From an uncultured Collinsella sp. (GTDB lineage: Bacteria; Actinomycetota; Coriobacteriia; Coriobacteriales; Coriobacteriaceae), in NCBI GenBank assembly GCA_959604825.1, contig CAUHCN010000002.1, positions 1 to 64,000 of the forward strand: a DNA stretch of 64,000 nt, given 5' to 3'. Below are positions 8,122 through 15,760 of this stretch, piece after piece. The stretch's first letter is position 1. Each line of letters begins with the position of its first letter. The notes below the pieces were generated by a model that was not told the origin of the DNA, did no database searches, and saw only the letters and a program-made list of their open reading frames with translations. The translations under genes were made by a program, and so were the position numbers.

Positions 8122-8171
8122 GCGCGTCTCCAGACCGTTGTTTGACTGCAACGATTATATGCCAGTAATAA

Positions 8172-8207
8172 AGTGCCGCCAGTAGCGAGGTTGCTGCTGG
8201 CGGCACT
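8172..8207 (-). terminator. Terminator-like hairpin between aroQ and the DUF4869 gene
   Basis: A 15-bp stem (8172-8186 with 8193-8207, one G.U) has a 6-nt loop. The minus-strand tail is TTATTACTGG, so the U run is weak. It lies after the aroQ stop and before the DUF4869 gene, separating the aro cluster from the accessory pair. Confidence 0.6.
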
Positions 8208-8252
8208 GGCATTATTAGCGTATGAATCGCGCTGATGGATTTGCTCGCGAGA

Positions 8253-8690
8253 CTACTTTTCGAGACGTTCCCTCAGCAGCTCCAGCGCATGCGCGTAGCC
8301 CTGCAGGCCCTCGCCGGTGATAGTGGCAAAGCACGCTAGGCGTGCATAGCTTACCTGGCGGAAGTCCTCTCGCTTCTCGACGGCGCTGATGTGGACCTCG
8401 ACGGCGGGGATGGCGACGGCTTTGAGGGCGTCGAGGATCGCCACGCTGGTGTGCGTGTAGGCAGCCGGGTTGATGACGATGCCGTCGACCTTGCCGTAGG
8501 CCTCCTGGATCTTGTCGACGATGCTGCCCTCGTGGTTGGACTGGAAGACCTCGACCTCGTCAAAACCCTGTGCGGCACCCGCCTCCTGGCAAATCTGGAC
8601 CAGGCGGTCGTAGTTGTCGCTGCCGTAGATGCCCGGCTCGCGAATGCCGAGCATGTTGAGGTTGGGTCCGTTGATGACGAGTGCTTTCAT
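8253..8690 (-). CDS. aroQ: 3-dehydroquinate dehydratase, type II
   Basis: 145 residues. It converts 3-dehydroquinate to 3-dehydroshikimate in the shikimate pathway. The start MKALVINGPNLNMLGIREP carries the NGPNLN..G..EP signature with the catalytic lid; FQSNHEGSIVDKIQ and INPAAYTHTSVAI (active-site His/Asn region) and VEVHIS follow in order. The length is normal for the dodecameric type II enzyme. The ATG at 8690 has AAAGGAAG upstream; the frame continues upstream, but that part covers a palindrome and the end of the preceding gene. It is the last gene of the leftward aro cluster, 64 nt after the aroE-aroK fusion. Confidence 0.97.
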   Translation of the reverse strand: MKALVINGPNLNMLGIREPGIYGSDNYDRLVQICQEAGAAQGFDEVEVFQSNHEGSIVDKIQEAYGKVDGIVINPAAYTHTSVAILDALKAVAIPAVEVHISAVEKREDFRQVSYARLACFATITGEGLQGYAHALELLRERLEK

Positions 8691-8712
8691 GGTTGCTTCC
8701 TTTGCAGTCGAG

Positions 8713-8751
8713 AAACCACCACAAAGGTGCCTGTCCCCTTTGTGGTGGTTT
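8713..8751. repeat. Palindrome between aroE-aroK and aroQ
   Basis: A perfect 15-bp inverted repeat (8713-8727 with 8737-8751) has a 9-nt loop containing TGCCTGTCC. It fills most of the only real gap at this end of the aro cluster. It could act as an RNA processing or attenuation hairpin, or be a REP-like mobile palindrome. On the minus strand no U run follows, so full termination is unlikely. Confidence 0.7.
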
Positions 8752-8754
8752 TGG

Positions 8755-10005
8755 TTAGAGAGCGGGTGGGAGGGTGTCGAGGAGGGCTTGGGCGGTATTG
8801 GCGGCGCAGTCGCGTGAGTCGATGATGCAGTCGGCCCAGGCGCGGTAGCGCGGCATGCGCTGTTCCGCCAGCTTATCGATGCCATCGCGAGCGGTGATGG
8901 GGCGACCCTTGTGGGCAAGTTCGTCGAGCTTGCGGTTGAGCATCACGATCTGGCTGTTCTGGTGCAGCAGCGGATAGTTTTCGTCGCGCGTGACCACGCC
9001 GCCGCCGGTGGAAAGCACCAGGCCGCTGCGCTTGGAGATGTCGGCCAGGGCCGCCGTCTCCTGCTCGCGGAAGGCCGCCTCGCCGCGCTCGACGATGAAG
9101 TCGGCGCAGGGCATGCCCAGGCGCTCCTCGAGGGCGCGGTCCAGGTCGATGTGCTCGCGACCCGTCAGCATTGCGATCTGCTCGCCCACGCGGGTTTTGC
9201 CCGAACCCGGCATGCCGATCAGCGCGATGTTCTGTTCGCGACGTGACAAGCGCTCCGTTACGTCCAGGATGCGCTCGCGCGGGGTGACCTGGCCGGTATA
9301 GCGCTCGACGGTCTGTGCCGCTTGGGCAACGAGCATCAGCAGGCCGCCGATGCAGGGGATGCCGCGGCGCTCGGCCTCGAGCATCAGGCCCGTGCGGGCA
9401 GGGTTGTAGACAATGTCGATAACGCCTTCGAGCGCATCGAGCCCTTCGAGTGTGCAAGGCGCGTCGGGGCAGTGGGGGAACATGCCGGCAGGCGTGCAGT
9501 TGACGAGCAGGGCGGCATCGGATTGCTGCGCGATGTTGCCGTAGTTGACCTCGCTCGTGCGACCCACGGGTACGACGACGGCGCCCAGGTCTCCCAGCAC
9601 CATACTTGCCGTGGTGCCGGCGCCGCCAGTAGCTCCGAGCACGAGAGCCTTCTTTCCGGCGACCTCAACCCCCAGCTCCTCGACAAGGCACTGAAAACCG
9701 AAGTAGTCAGTATTATCGCCGCGCAGGCGGCCGTCGGGCAGGCGCGTGATGGTGTTGACGTTGCCCATGCGCTCGGCGAGCGAGCTCAGCTCGTCCAGAT
9801 ACTCCATGACGGCGCGCTTGTAGGGGATGGTCACGTTGGTGCCCTCCCACTCGTCGCCCGTCATAAAGGCCGCGAGGTCCTCGGGCTTGCGCTCAAATCG
9901 CACGTAATCGAGCCCAGCGAGCTCTTTGTAGATGGTTGGGGTGTAGCTGTGGCCCAGCACGCGGCCCAGCACTCCGTAGGGGCGGGTTGCGGCGGTATCG
10001 GTCAT
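8755..10005 (-). CDS. aroE-aroK: Bifunctional shikimate dehydrogenase / shikimate kinase (AroE-AroK fusion)
   Basis: 416 residues with two domains. Residues about 8-245 are AroE: NVTIPYK with the catalytic Lys63, GDNTD with Asp100, the NADP loop GATGGAG at 124-130 and VYNPARTGLM. Residues about 258-416 are AroK: Walker A GMPGSGKT at 264-271, the shikimate-binding DLDR near 287-290, STGGG at 332-336 and the lid KGRPIT. It therefore reduces 3-dehydroshikimate and phosphorylates shikimate in one chain, two consecutive pathway steps. The ATG directly abuts the pheA stop and has GGAGG upstream, so translation is probably coupled. The two domains are joined by a short basic linker (ERLSRREQ). Confidence 0.95.
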   Translation of the reverse strand: MTDTAATRPYGVLGRVLGHSYTPTIYKELAGLDYVRFERKPEDLAAFMTGDEWEGTNVTIPYKRAVMEYLDELSSLAERMGNVNTITRLPDGRLRGDNTDYFGFQCLVEELGVEVAGKKALVLGATGGAGTTASMVLGDLGAVVVPVGRTSEVNYGNIAQQSDAALLVNCTPAGMFPHCPDAPCTLEGLDALEGVIDIVYNPARTGLMLEAERRGIPCIGGLLMLVAQAAQTVERYTGQVTPRERILDVTERLSRREQNIALIGMPGSGKTRVGEQIAMLTGREHIDLDRALEERLGMPCADFIVERGEAAFREQETAALADISKRSGLVLSTGGGVVTRDENYPLLHQNSQIVMLNRKLDELAHKGRPITARDGIDKLAEQRMPRYRAWADCIIDSRDCAANTAQALLDTLPPAL

Positions 10006-11151
10006 CTAGAGCACCTCCGTGTAGCTGCCAAAGTAGGTGAAGCTTTCGCACACGTCGTCGATGGAATCGAGCAGGTCGTCGAGGGCCTTGCTGCCAAAGG
10101 GGCAGTCCAGATCAAAGTAGAACATAAACTCAAAGTCGCGGCCGGGGATGGGGCGGCTCTCGAGCTTGATGAGGTTGATGTTGAGTGCGTAGAAGCGCTC
10201 GAGCACGCGATAGAGGGCGCCCGGCTCGTTGGCCGTGGTGATCATGAGCGAGGTGCGATTAGCGCCGGGGTAGACGCGCGGCTCGCGGCCGATGACGACA
10301 AAGCGCGTGTAGTTGTTGTCCGAGTCTTGGATATTGGGCTCCAGCACCTCGAGGCCATACAGCGTGGCACAGCTGCGCGAGGCGATGGCGGCGACGTCGG
10401 TGCGCTCGGAGTTGGCGACCATCTCGGCCGACATGGCCGTGTTTGGGTACTTGGTGGCGTGCAGGTCGTGGGACTCGATAAAGCCGGCACACTGGGCAAT
10501 GGCTTGGCCGTGGCTGTAGACCTCGCGCACGTCGGCGAGCTTGGTGCCGGGTTTGACGAGCAAGTTGTGGTCGATCTTGAGGCGAAGCGAGCGCACGATG
10601 TGGAAGTCGAACTGGGCGAGCAGGTCGTAGACGGCGTTGACCGAGCCGGCGGTGGAGTTCTCGATGGGCAGCACGCCAAACTCGCAGAAGCCGTCGCGCA
10701 CAGCGCGCATAACGCCTTCGAAGGTCTCGAAAAACGCGATGTCGGGCACGTCGAAGAGTTTGCACGCGGCGATCTGGCTATAGGCACCTTCCACGCCCTG
10801 GCAGGCAACGGTGGCCGTTTGAGGGAAGGTCGTGTCGGAGGCTGCAGCCGTGGCGTGGGCCTTTTGCGAGACGGTGATGCCCTTGAGCTCGTTGATGTAG
10901 CGCTGCTGCTCGGCCTTGCTCATGCTCATGAGGAGACGGAACAGGGTGATGGTCTGCGCCTCGTAGCGCTCGGGCGCGCGGCTGGCGAGGTTGTTGAGTT
11001 TGGAGCGCTCGCGGGCGGGGTCAAAGACGGCCTTGCCCATCTCGATCTTTGATTTGGCGACCTCGGTGGCAATGTCCATACGTTCGACAAAGCTGTTGAG
11101 GAGCGTGGTGTCGATGCCATCGATGGTCTGGCGGATGTCAGCAAGGTCCAT
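10006..11151 (-). CDS. pheA: Chorismate mutase / prephenate dehydratase (P-protein)
   Basis: 381 residues from the ATG at 11151, where GGGG lies 5 nt upstream. The N-terminal ~90 residues form an AroQ-type chorismate mutase helix bundle (IRQTIDGID...). Residues ~110-285 are the prephenate dehydratase, with CQGVEGAYS, the catalytic region GVLPIENSTAGSV and TRFVVIG. The C-terminal ACT domain carries the Phe-binding ESRP motif (KLESRPIPGRDFEF). It makes phenylpyruvate from chorismate and is probably feedback-inhibited by phenylalanine through the ACT domain. It lies 136 nt after aroC, with a long palindrome in the gap. Confidence 0.96.
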   Translation of the reverse strand: MDLADIRQTIDGIDTTLLNSFVERMDIATEVAKSKIEMGKAVFDPARERSKLNNLASRAPERYEAQTITLFRLLMSMSKAEQQRYINELKGITVSQKAHATAAASDTTFPQTATVACQGVEGAYSQIAACKLFDVPDIAFFETFEGVMRAVRDGFCEFGVLPIENSTAGSVNAVYDLLAQFDFHIVRSLRLKIDHNLLVKPGTKLADVREVYSHGQAIAQCAGFIESHDLHATKYPNTAMSAEMVANSERTDVAAIASRSCATLYGLEVLEPNIQDSDNNYTRFVVIGREPRVYPGANRTSLMITTANEPGALYRVLERFYALNINLIKLESRPIPGRDFEFMFYFDLDCPFGSKALDDLLDSIDDVCESFTYFGSYTEVL

Positions 11152-11172
11152 AGGGACCCCTTTCACGTGTCG

Positions 11173-11248
11173 GTGATTTTTCTGGGACGGGGATTAAAAA
11201 ATCATTGTGTACCTAATGACTTTTTAATCCCCGTCCCAGAAAAATCAC
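11173..11248. repeat. Long palindrome between aroC and pheA
   Basis: A perfect 28-bp inverted repeat (11173-11200 with 11221-11248) extends by about 5 more pairs into the loop after one mismatch, leaving an 8-nt apical loop GTGTACCT. The core contains GGGACGGGG. It could form a ~34-bp hairpin in RNA from either strand. Size, symmetry and position suggest a REP/MITE-like element inserted into the operon; terminal direct repeats were not seen. On the minus strand each arm has an internal U-rich end, so partial termination or RNA processing between aroC and pheA is possible. Confidence 0.8.
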
Positions 11249-11287
11249 TGGGTGGGCGTGGGGGCCGGAGTTGGCCCCCGGAGATTT

Positions 11288-12385
11288 TTAGAGCTGGGCG
11301 GCGTCCTCTAGGAGGGCGTCCCAAATCGCGAGGGCAGCGGCTGCTTCGGCAACGGGGACGGCGCGCGGGACGATGCAGGGATCGTGGCGGCCGTGGACCG
11401 AGAGCTCGGCATTTTCCATGGCGTCCATGTCCACGGTCTGTTGCTCGCGGCCAATTGAGGGCGTCGGCTTTACGGCCATGCGCCACATGACGGGCGCGCC
11501 GGTCGAAATACCGCCCAGGATGCCGCCGGCGTTATTGGACTCGACCTCGATTTCGCCGGTCTCGGCATCGATGCGATATGGATCGTTGTTCTCGCTGCCG
11601 CGCATGGCGGCCACGGCAAAGCCCATGCCAAACTCCACGCCCTTTACGGCGGGAATGCCAAACGCGATTTGCGCGATGCGGTTCTCGATGCCGTCGAACA
11701 TGGGGTCGCCTATGCCCGTGGGAAGCCCGTAAATGCCGCACTCCACGATGCCGCCGATGCTGTCGAGCTCGTCGCGCGCGGCCAGAATCTCCTCGCGCAT
11801 GCGGCCGGCTGCGGCGGCGTCAATGCACGGCAGATCGTTCGTAAGGATCGCCTTGCGGTCGGCCTCGCGATAGACCATATCGTCCATCGGCAGGTCGGAG
11901 ATGCCGCCGATCTGCGCGACGTGGGCCATGACCTGAATGCCGCGGGCCTCGAGTGCCTGCAGCGCAATGCCGCCGGCGATGCATAAGGGTGCCGTTAGGC
12001 GGCCGGAGAAATGCCCGCCACCAGCGACATCGTGCATGTTGTGATACTTCACGCGCGCAGGGAAGTCCGCATGTCCGGGGCGGGGCTTGCGGCGCAGCTC
12101 GGAGTAATCCTTGGAGCGCGTGTTGGTGTTCTCGATAATCGCGGCGATGGGCGCGCCGGTGGTATGTCCATCGACAACACCGGCGATGATGTGGGCGGCG
12201 TCGGCCTCGCGGCGTTTGGTCGCGGTCTCGTCGCGACCGGGGGCGCGACGGTCGAGGAAGGCCTGCAGCTTCTCCTGGTCCACGGCGATGCCCGCCGGGA
12301 TGCCGTCGAGTGAGCAGCCGATAGCGGGGGAGTGCGATTGGCCGAAGATGCTTACGTGCAAGACGTTGCCAAAGGTCGAGGACAT
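11288..12385 (-). CDS. aroC: Chorismate synthase
   Basis: 365 residues. It converts EPSP to chorismate using reduced FMN. The N-terminus STFGNVLHVSIFGQSHSPAIG and the conserved GRHDPCIVPRAVPVAEA near the C-terminus are the family signatures, and RPGHADF lies in the middle. The start ATG is 1 nt after the aroA stop, and its ribosome site GAGGAGGAA is formed by the last aroA codons, so the two genes are translationally coupled. The length is usual for the family. Confidence 0.97.
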   Translation of the reverse strand: MSSTFGNVLHVSIFGQSHSPAIGCSLDGIPAGIAVDQEKLQAFLDRRAPGRDETATKRREADAAHIIAGVVDGHTTGAPIAAIIENTNTRSKDYSELRRKPRPGHADFPARVKYHNMHDVAGGGHFSGRLTAPLCIAGGIALQALEARGIQVMAHVAQIGGISDLPMDDMVYREADRKAILTNDLPCIDAAAAGRMREEILAARDELDSIGGIVECGIYGLPTGIGDPMFDGIENRIAQIAFGIPAVKGVEFGMGFAVAAMRGSENNDPYRIDAETGEIEVESNNAGGILGGISTGAPVMWRMAVKPTPSIGREQQTVDMDAMENAELSVHGRHDPCIVPRAVPVAEAAAALAIWDALLEDAAQL

Positions 12386-12386
12386 G

Positions 12387-13706
12387 CTATTCCTCCTCGA
12401 GTGTGACCTTGCCGCCCAGCAGGCGGTAGTGGTCGAAGAAATCGGGATAGGACTTGTTGACGGCCTCGGCGCCGTGGATCACGACCTCGCCGGTGGCACG
12501 GCTTGCGGCGATGGCGGCCATCATGGCGATGCGATGGTCGTTGTGCGAATCGACCTCGCCGCCGGTAAAGGCATCGACACCCTTGATGATGAGGTCGTCG
12601 CCGGCAATGCGCACCTGCGCGCCCAGCGCGGTGAGCTCGCGGGTGGTTGTGGCCAGGCGGTCGGATTCCTTGATACGCAGGCGGGCGCAATCGCGGATAA
12701 AGGTGCGGCCCTGTGCCAGCGAGGCCACGGCCGAGATAACGGGCACCAGGTCGGGAATGTCGTGGGCACTCATCTCAAAGCCGGCGAGCTTGTCGGACTG
12801 CACGGTGGCGGCGTTGGTGGAGCGCACGATGCGGGCACCAAAGCGCGAAAGCGCCGCAAGCACGTTGCGGTCGCCCTGCGCAGAGCTCAGCGACACGCCC
12901 TCGACGGTGATGGGGTCGGTGCCGATGGCGCCGGCACACAGCCAAAAGGCAGCGTTGGACCAGTCACCCTCGACGGCCACGTTGCCGGGCGTGCGGTACG
13001 AGCCGCTGCTCACGCGGAAGTTCGTGACCTCGGGCTGGCCGTCCTTGGCCGGAATACGTTCGACGTTGACCTCGACGCCAAAGGCCTTCATGGCCTGGAT
13101 GGTCAGGTTGATATAGGGGCGGCTCTCGATGAGGCCGGTCACCTGCACACAGGAGGGCTGGGCCAGTAGCGGGGCCGCCAGCAGCAGGCCGGAGATATAC
13201 TGCGAGCTCACGTTGCCCGGAAGCACAAAGGTGCCCGGGCGCATGCGGCCGCTCGTCTTGAGCGGAAAACCGCCCAGACCCTGTAGGTCGCATCCGGCGG
13301 CGATGATCTCGTCCGAGAGCGGGGACAGCGGGCGGGCGCCCAAGCGTCCCTGACCCACAAAAGTTGCTTCTGCGCCCAGCGCGCAGGCGACGGGCAACAT
13401 AAAGCGGAGCGTGGAGCCGCTTTCGCCGCAGTCGAGCGTGCCGCCCGCAAGTGCCTTGAGCAGGCCAAACTCAACACTCTTCATGGTGGGGTGGACCTGG
13501 AAGCCGTCCTCGACGGTCTCGATGCGAGCGCCCAGGGCCGTAAGGCAACGCACCGTAGCCTCGATGTCGGCGCAGGTGGTGTTGCAGGTAACGTGCGTCT
13601 CGCCGTTGGCAAGCGCAGCGCAGATGATGAGGCGATGCGCCATCGACTTGGACGCGATGGCGGGAACGGTGCCCTTGAGCGGGGACGGGGTGATGCGGGC
13701 TAGCAT
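12387..13706 (-). CDS. aroA: 3-phosphoshikimate 1-carboxyvinyltransferase (EPSP synthase)
   Basis: 439 residues. It joins PEP to shikimate-3-phosphate. Visible motifs are PSPLKGTVPAIASKSMAHR (Lys/Ser substrate site), LDCGESGSTLRFMLP, and SHNDHRIAMM near the C-terminus. The first motif departs somewhat from the common GDKS form (ASKS), and the GESGSTLRF motif has Glu-Ser in place of the common Asn-Ala, so the enzyme belongs to a more divergent (class II-like) branch; this is inference. Its ATG overlaps the aroB end by 7 nt. Confidence 0.95.
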   Translation of the reverse strand: MLARITPSPLKGTVPAIASKSMAHRLIICAALANGETHVTCNTTCADIEATVRCLTALGARIETVEDGFQVHPTMKSVEFGLLKALAGGTLDCGESGSTLRFMLPVACALGAEATFVGQGRLGARPLSPLSDEIIAAGCDLQGLGGFPLKTSGRMRPGTFVLPGNVSSQYISGLLLAAPLLAQPSCVQVTGLIESRPYINLTIQAMKAFGVEVNVERIPAKDGQPEVTNFRVSSGSYRTPGNVAVEGDWSNAAFWLCAGAIGTDPITVEGVSLSSAQGDRNVLAALSRFGARIVRSTNAATVQSDKLAGFEMSAHDIPDLVPVISAVASLAQGRTFIRDCARLRIKESDRLATTTRELTALGAQVRIAGDDLIIKGVDAFTGGEVDSHNDHRIAMMAAIAASRATGEVVIHGAEAVNKSYPDFFDHYRLLGGKVTLEEE

Positions 13707-14806
13707 GCGGATGCGTCTCCCTTCTGGCCGAGGCCCTCGGCAATGAGTTCGTGGAAAGTGGAAAGCGGCGTGCGGTCGATGCTGCAGCGGCCAATGCCGT
13801 GCGGAATTACCAGGTCGATGGTGTCGCCCACGCGTTTTTTGTCGTGCAGCGCCTCGGCAAAGACGGCGTCGGCATCTAGGTCGCAGCGGGTCTTGAGGCC
13901 ATGGCGGGCGCAGAGCTCCTCAATACGACCGGGCAGTGCAGCATCGCAAACGCCGTGCAGGGCCGCGGCGCGCGTGATGATGCCCATGCCGATCGACACG
14001 CAGTTGCCGTGTCCGAGCTCAAAGTGCTCGCAGGCCTCGACGGCGTGTCCGGCGCTGTGTCCAAAGTTGAGCAGCTTGCGCTGGTTTGTTTCGCGCTCGT
14101 CGGCGACGACCACGGCGCGCTTGATGTCGATATTGCGGGCGATGATGAGCGCTACGCGGGCTACATCGCGGTTGAGCAGCTCCAGCGTGAGCGGGGTCTT
14201 CTCCAGCTCGGCGAAAAGCTCTGGGTCGGCGATCACGGCGTGCTTGACGACCTCGCCGCAGCCGTCGGCGAACTGCTCGGGCGTAAGGGTGGCCAGGCAC
14301 CCCACGTCGGCGATAACCACATTCGGCTGCCAAAAGGCGCCGGCCAGGTTCTTGCCGGCAGCCAGGTCGATGGCGGTCTTGCCGCCCACCGACGAATCCA
14401 CCATGGCGAGCAGACTCGTGGGGATCTGCACAAACTTGCAGCCACGCATGTAGGTGGCGGCCACAAAGCCCGCCACGTCGCCCACGACGCCGCCGCCGAG
14501 TGCCACGATCACGTCGGAGCGCGAAAGCTCGTGCTCGGCCACAAACTCCAAAATGGCAACGTAGGTCTCGGCGCGCTTGTGTGCCTCACCGGCCTCGAAG
14601 GTGCAGATACTCACTTCGTAGCCTGATGCCTCCAGGCTCTGCTTAACGGGCATCTGGTAGAGCGGGCCTACGTTGGTGTCCGTCACGATGACGGCCTTGG
14701 TGCCGCCGGCAGTGGCGCGCACGAGCGGTCCCGCCTGCTCCAGCAAAAACGTGCCAACATGCACCTGGTAGGGGCGTGCGGTGTCGATATCGATGGTAAT
14801 CCCCAT
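13700..14806 (-). CDS. aroB: 3-dehydroquinate synthase
   Basis: 368 residues. It cyclises DAHP to 3-dehydroquinate with NAD and a divalent metal. The NAD-binding GGGVVGDVAGF (~102-112), QIPTSLLAMVDSSVGGKTA, the metal-site residues in GEVVKHAVIADPELF and NFGHSAGHAVE are in the canonical order. AAAGGACC lies upstream of the ATG, 36 nt after the tyrA stop. It overlaps aroA, as expected for a compact operon. Confidence 0.97.
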   Translation of the reverse strand: MGITIDIDTARPYQVHVGTFLLEQAGPLVRATAGGTKAVIVTDTNVGPLYQMPVKQSLEASGYEVSICTFEAGEAHKRAETYVAILEFVAEHELSRSDVIVALGGGVVGDVAGFVAATYMRGCKFVQIPTSLLAMVDSSVGGKTAIDLAAGKNLAGAFWQPNVVIADVGCLATLTPEQFADGCGEVVKHAVIADPELFAELEKTPLTLELLNRDVARVALIIARNIDIKRAVVVADERETNQRKLLNFGHSAGHAVEACEHFELGHGNCVSIGMGIITRAAALHGVCDAALPGRIEELCARHGLKTRCDLDADAVFAEALHDKKRVGDTIDLVIPHGIGRCSIDRTPLSTFHELIAEGLGQKGDASAC

Positions 14807-14842
14807 AAGCTATGGTCCTTTCGACCTGGCGTGATAGGTGGT

Positions 14843-15757
14843 CTAGTGGGAGGCCTCGTCGTCGAGTGCGCGCTTAATGCGGTCGCCCTCGGCAAGGAGA
14901 TTCTCCAGATAGCGCTGGTCGCGGTCCTTGAGCGCACGGCTGTAGGCGCCGAGCGAGTCGATCAGGTGGTCGATCTCGAAGGCAAGCGCGTCGGCGTCGT
15001 CGATCATGAGCTCGGACCACATTTGCGGGTTGAGGTGCGCCACGCGGGTGAGATCGCGGTAGCTACCGGCCGAAAAGCCGTGGTGGACCTGGGCGGTGGG
15101 GCTTTTGACGTAGGCGTTGGACACCACGTGCGCAAGCTGGCTCGTGAAGGCGATGACGCGGTCGTGCTCGGCGGCGCTGGTCACGCTGAACTTGCCAAAG
15201 CCCAAGGGGCGCACCATCTCGCGCACCTGCCCCAAGAGCTCCAGTTTGAGCGCATCGTCCACCGCGGGTGGCACGAGCACGAGCGGGGCGCCCTGGAACA
15301 GGTCGGCGCGGGAGTGCGCGTAGCCCGAGAACTGGGTGCCTGCCATGGGGTGCGCACCCACAAAGTAAAAGCCGTGCTCGCGGGCAAGCTCAAAGGCGCG
15401 CTCGCACACGATGCCCTTGACGCCCACCGTGTCGATCACCACGGGGCCCATGATGGCCTCGGTGTCGGTGGCGTCGGCGAGTGCCCGGGCATGCGCCTCG
15501 AGCCACTCGATGCAGGCCTCGGGGTAGCAGGCAAGGACGATGATGTCGCATTCGCCGAGTGTCTCGTCGTTGAGCTCTCCGGCGACAGTGCCCATGCTGG
15601 CGGCCGTCATGACATCATCATCGGGGTCCCAGGCCAGCACGCGAACGCCCGCCTGCGCATAGCCGCGGGCAAAGCTGCCGCCGATGAGGCCCAGGCCAAC
15701 GATGCCCGCGCATTTGGGACCGCCCTGGTTAACGCGCGCGTTTCTCACCGTACCCAT
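14843..15757 (-). CDS. tyrA: Prephenate dehydrogenase
   Basis: 304 residues. An NAD-binding Rossmann start, GLGLIGGS, is at about 21-28, and GAHPMAGTQFSGYAHSR and PAVDDALKLE match the TyrA family. It oxidises prephenate to 4-hydroxyphenylpyruvate, the tyrosine precursor. No C-terminal ACT domain is present, so the sequence shows no built-in tyrosine-binding module. GGAG precedes the ATG, and the gene starts 3 nt after the DAHP synthase stop. Confidence 0.95.
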   Translation of the reverse strand: MGTVRNARVNQGGPKCAGIVGLGLIGGSFARGYAQAGVRVLAWDPDDDVMTAASMGTVAGELNDETLGECDIIVLACYPEACIEWLEAHARALADATDTEAIMGPVVIDTVGVKGIVCERAFELAREHGFYFVGAHPMAGTQFSGYAHSRADLFQGAPLVLVPPAVDDALKLELLGQVREMVRPLGFGKFSVTSAAEHDRVIAFTSQLAHVVSNAYVKSPTAQVHHGFSAGSYRDLTRVAHLNPQMWSELMIDDADALAFEIDHLIDSLGAYSRALKDRDQRYLENLLAEGDRIKRALDDEASH

Positions 15758-15760
15758 GGG

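Noticed and set aside
6352..8250. An attachment-site duplication of the tRNA-Arg(UCU) 3' end flanking the ATPase pair
   Set aside because: No second copy of the tRNA 3' sequence was found downstream, and no integrase gene is present, so a recent integrative element is not supported.
9322..11052. A 576-codon plus-strand frame opposite aroE-aroK and pheA
   Set aside because: Opposite genes with complete motifs; no start signal or family resemblance.
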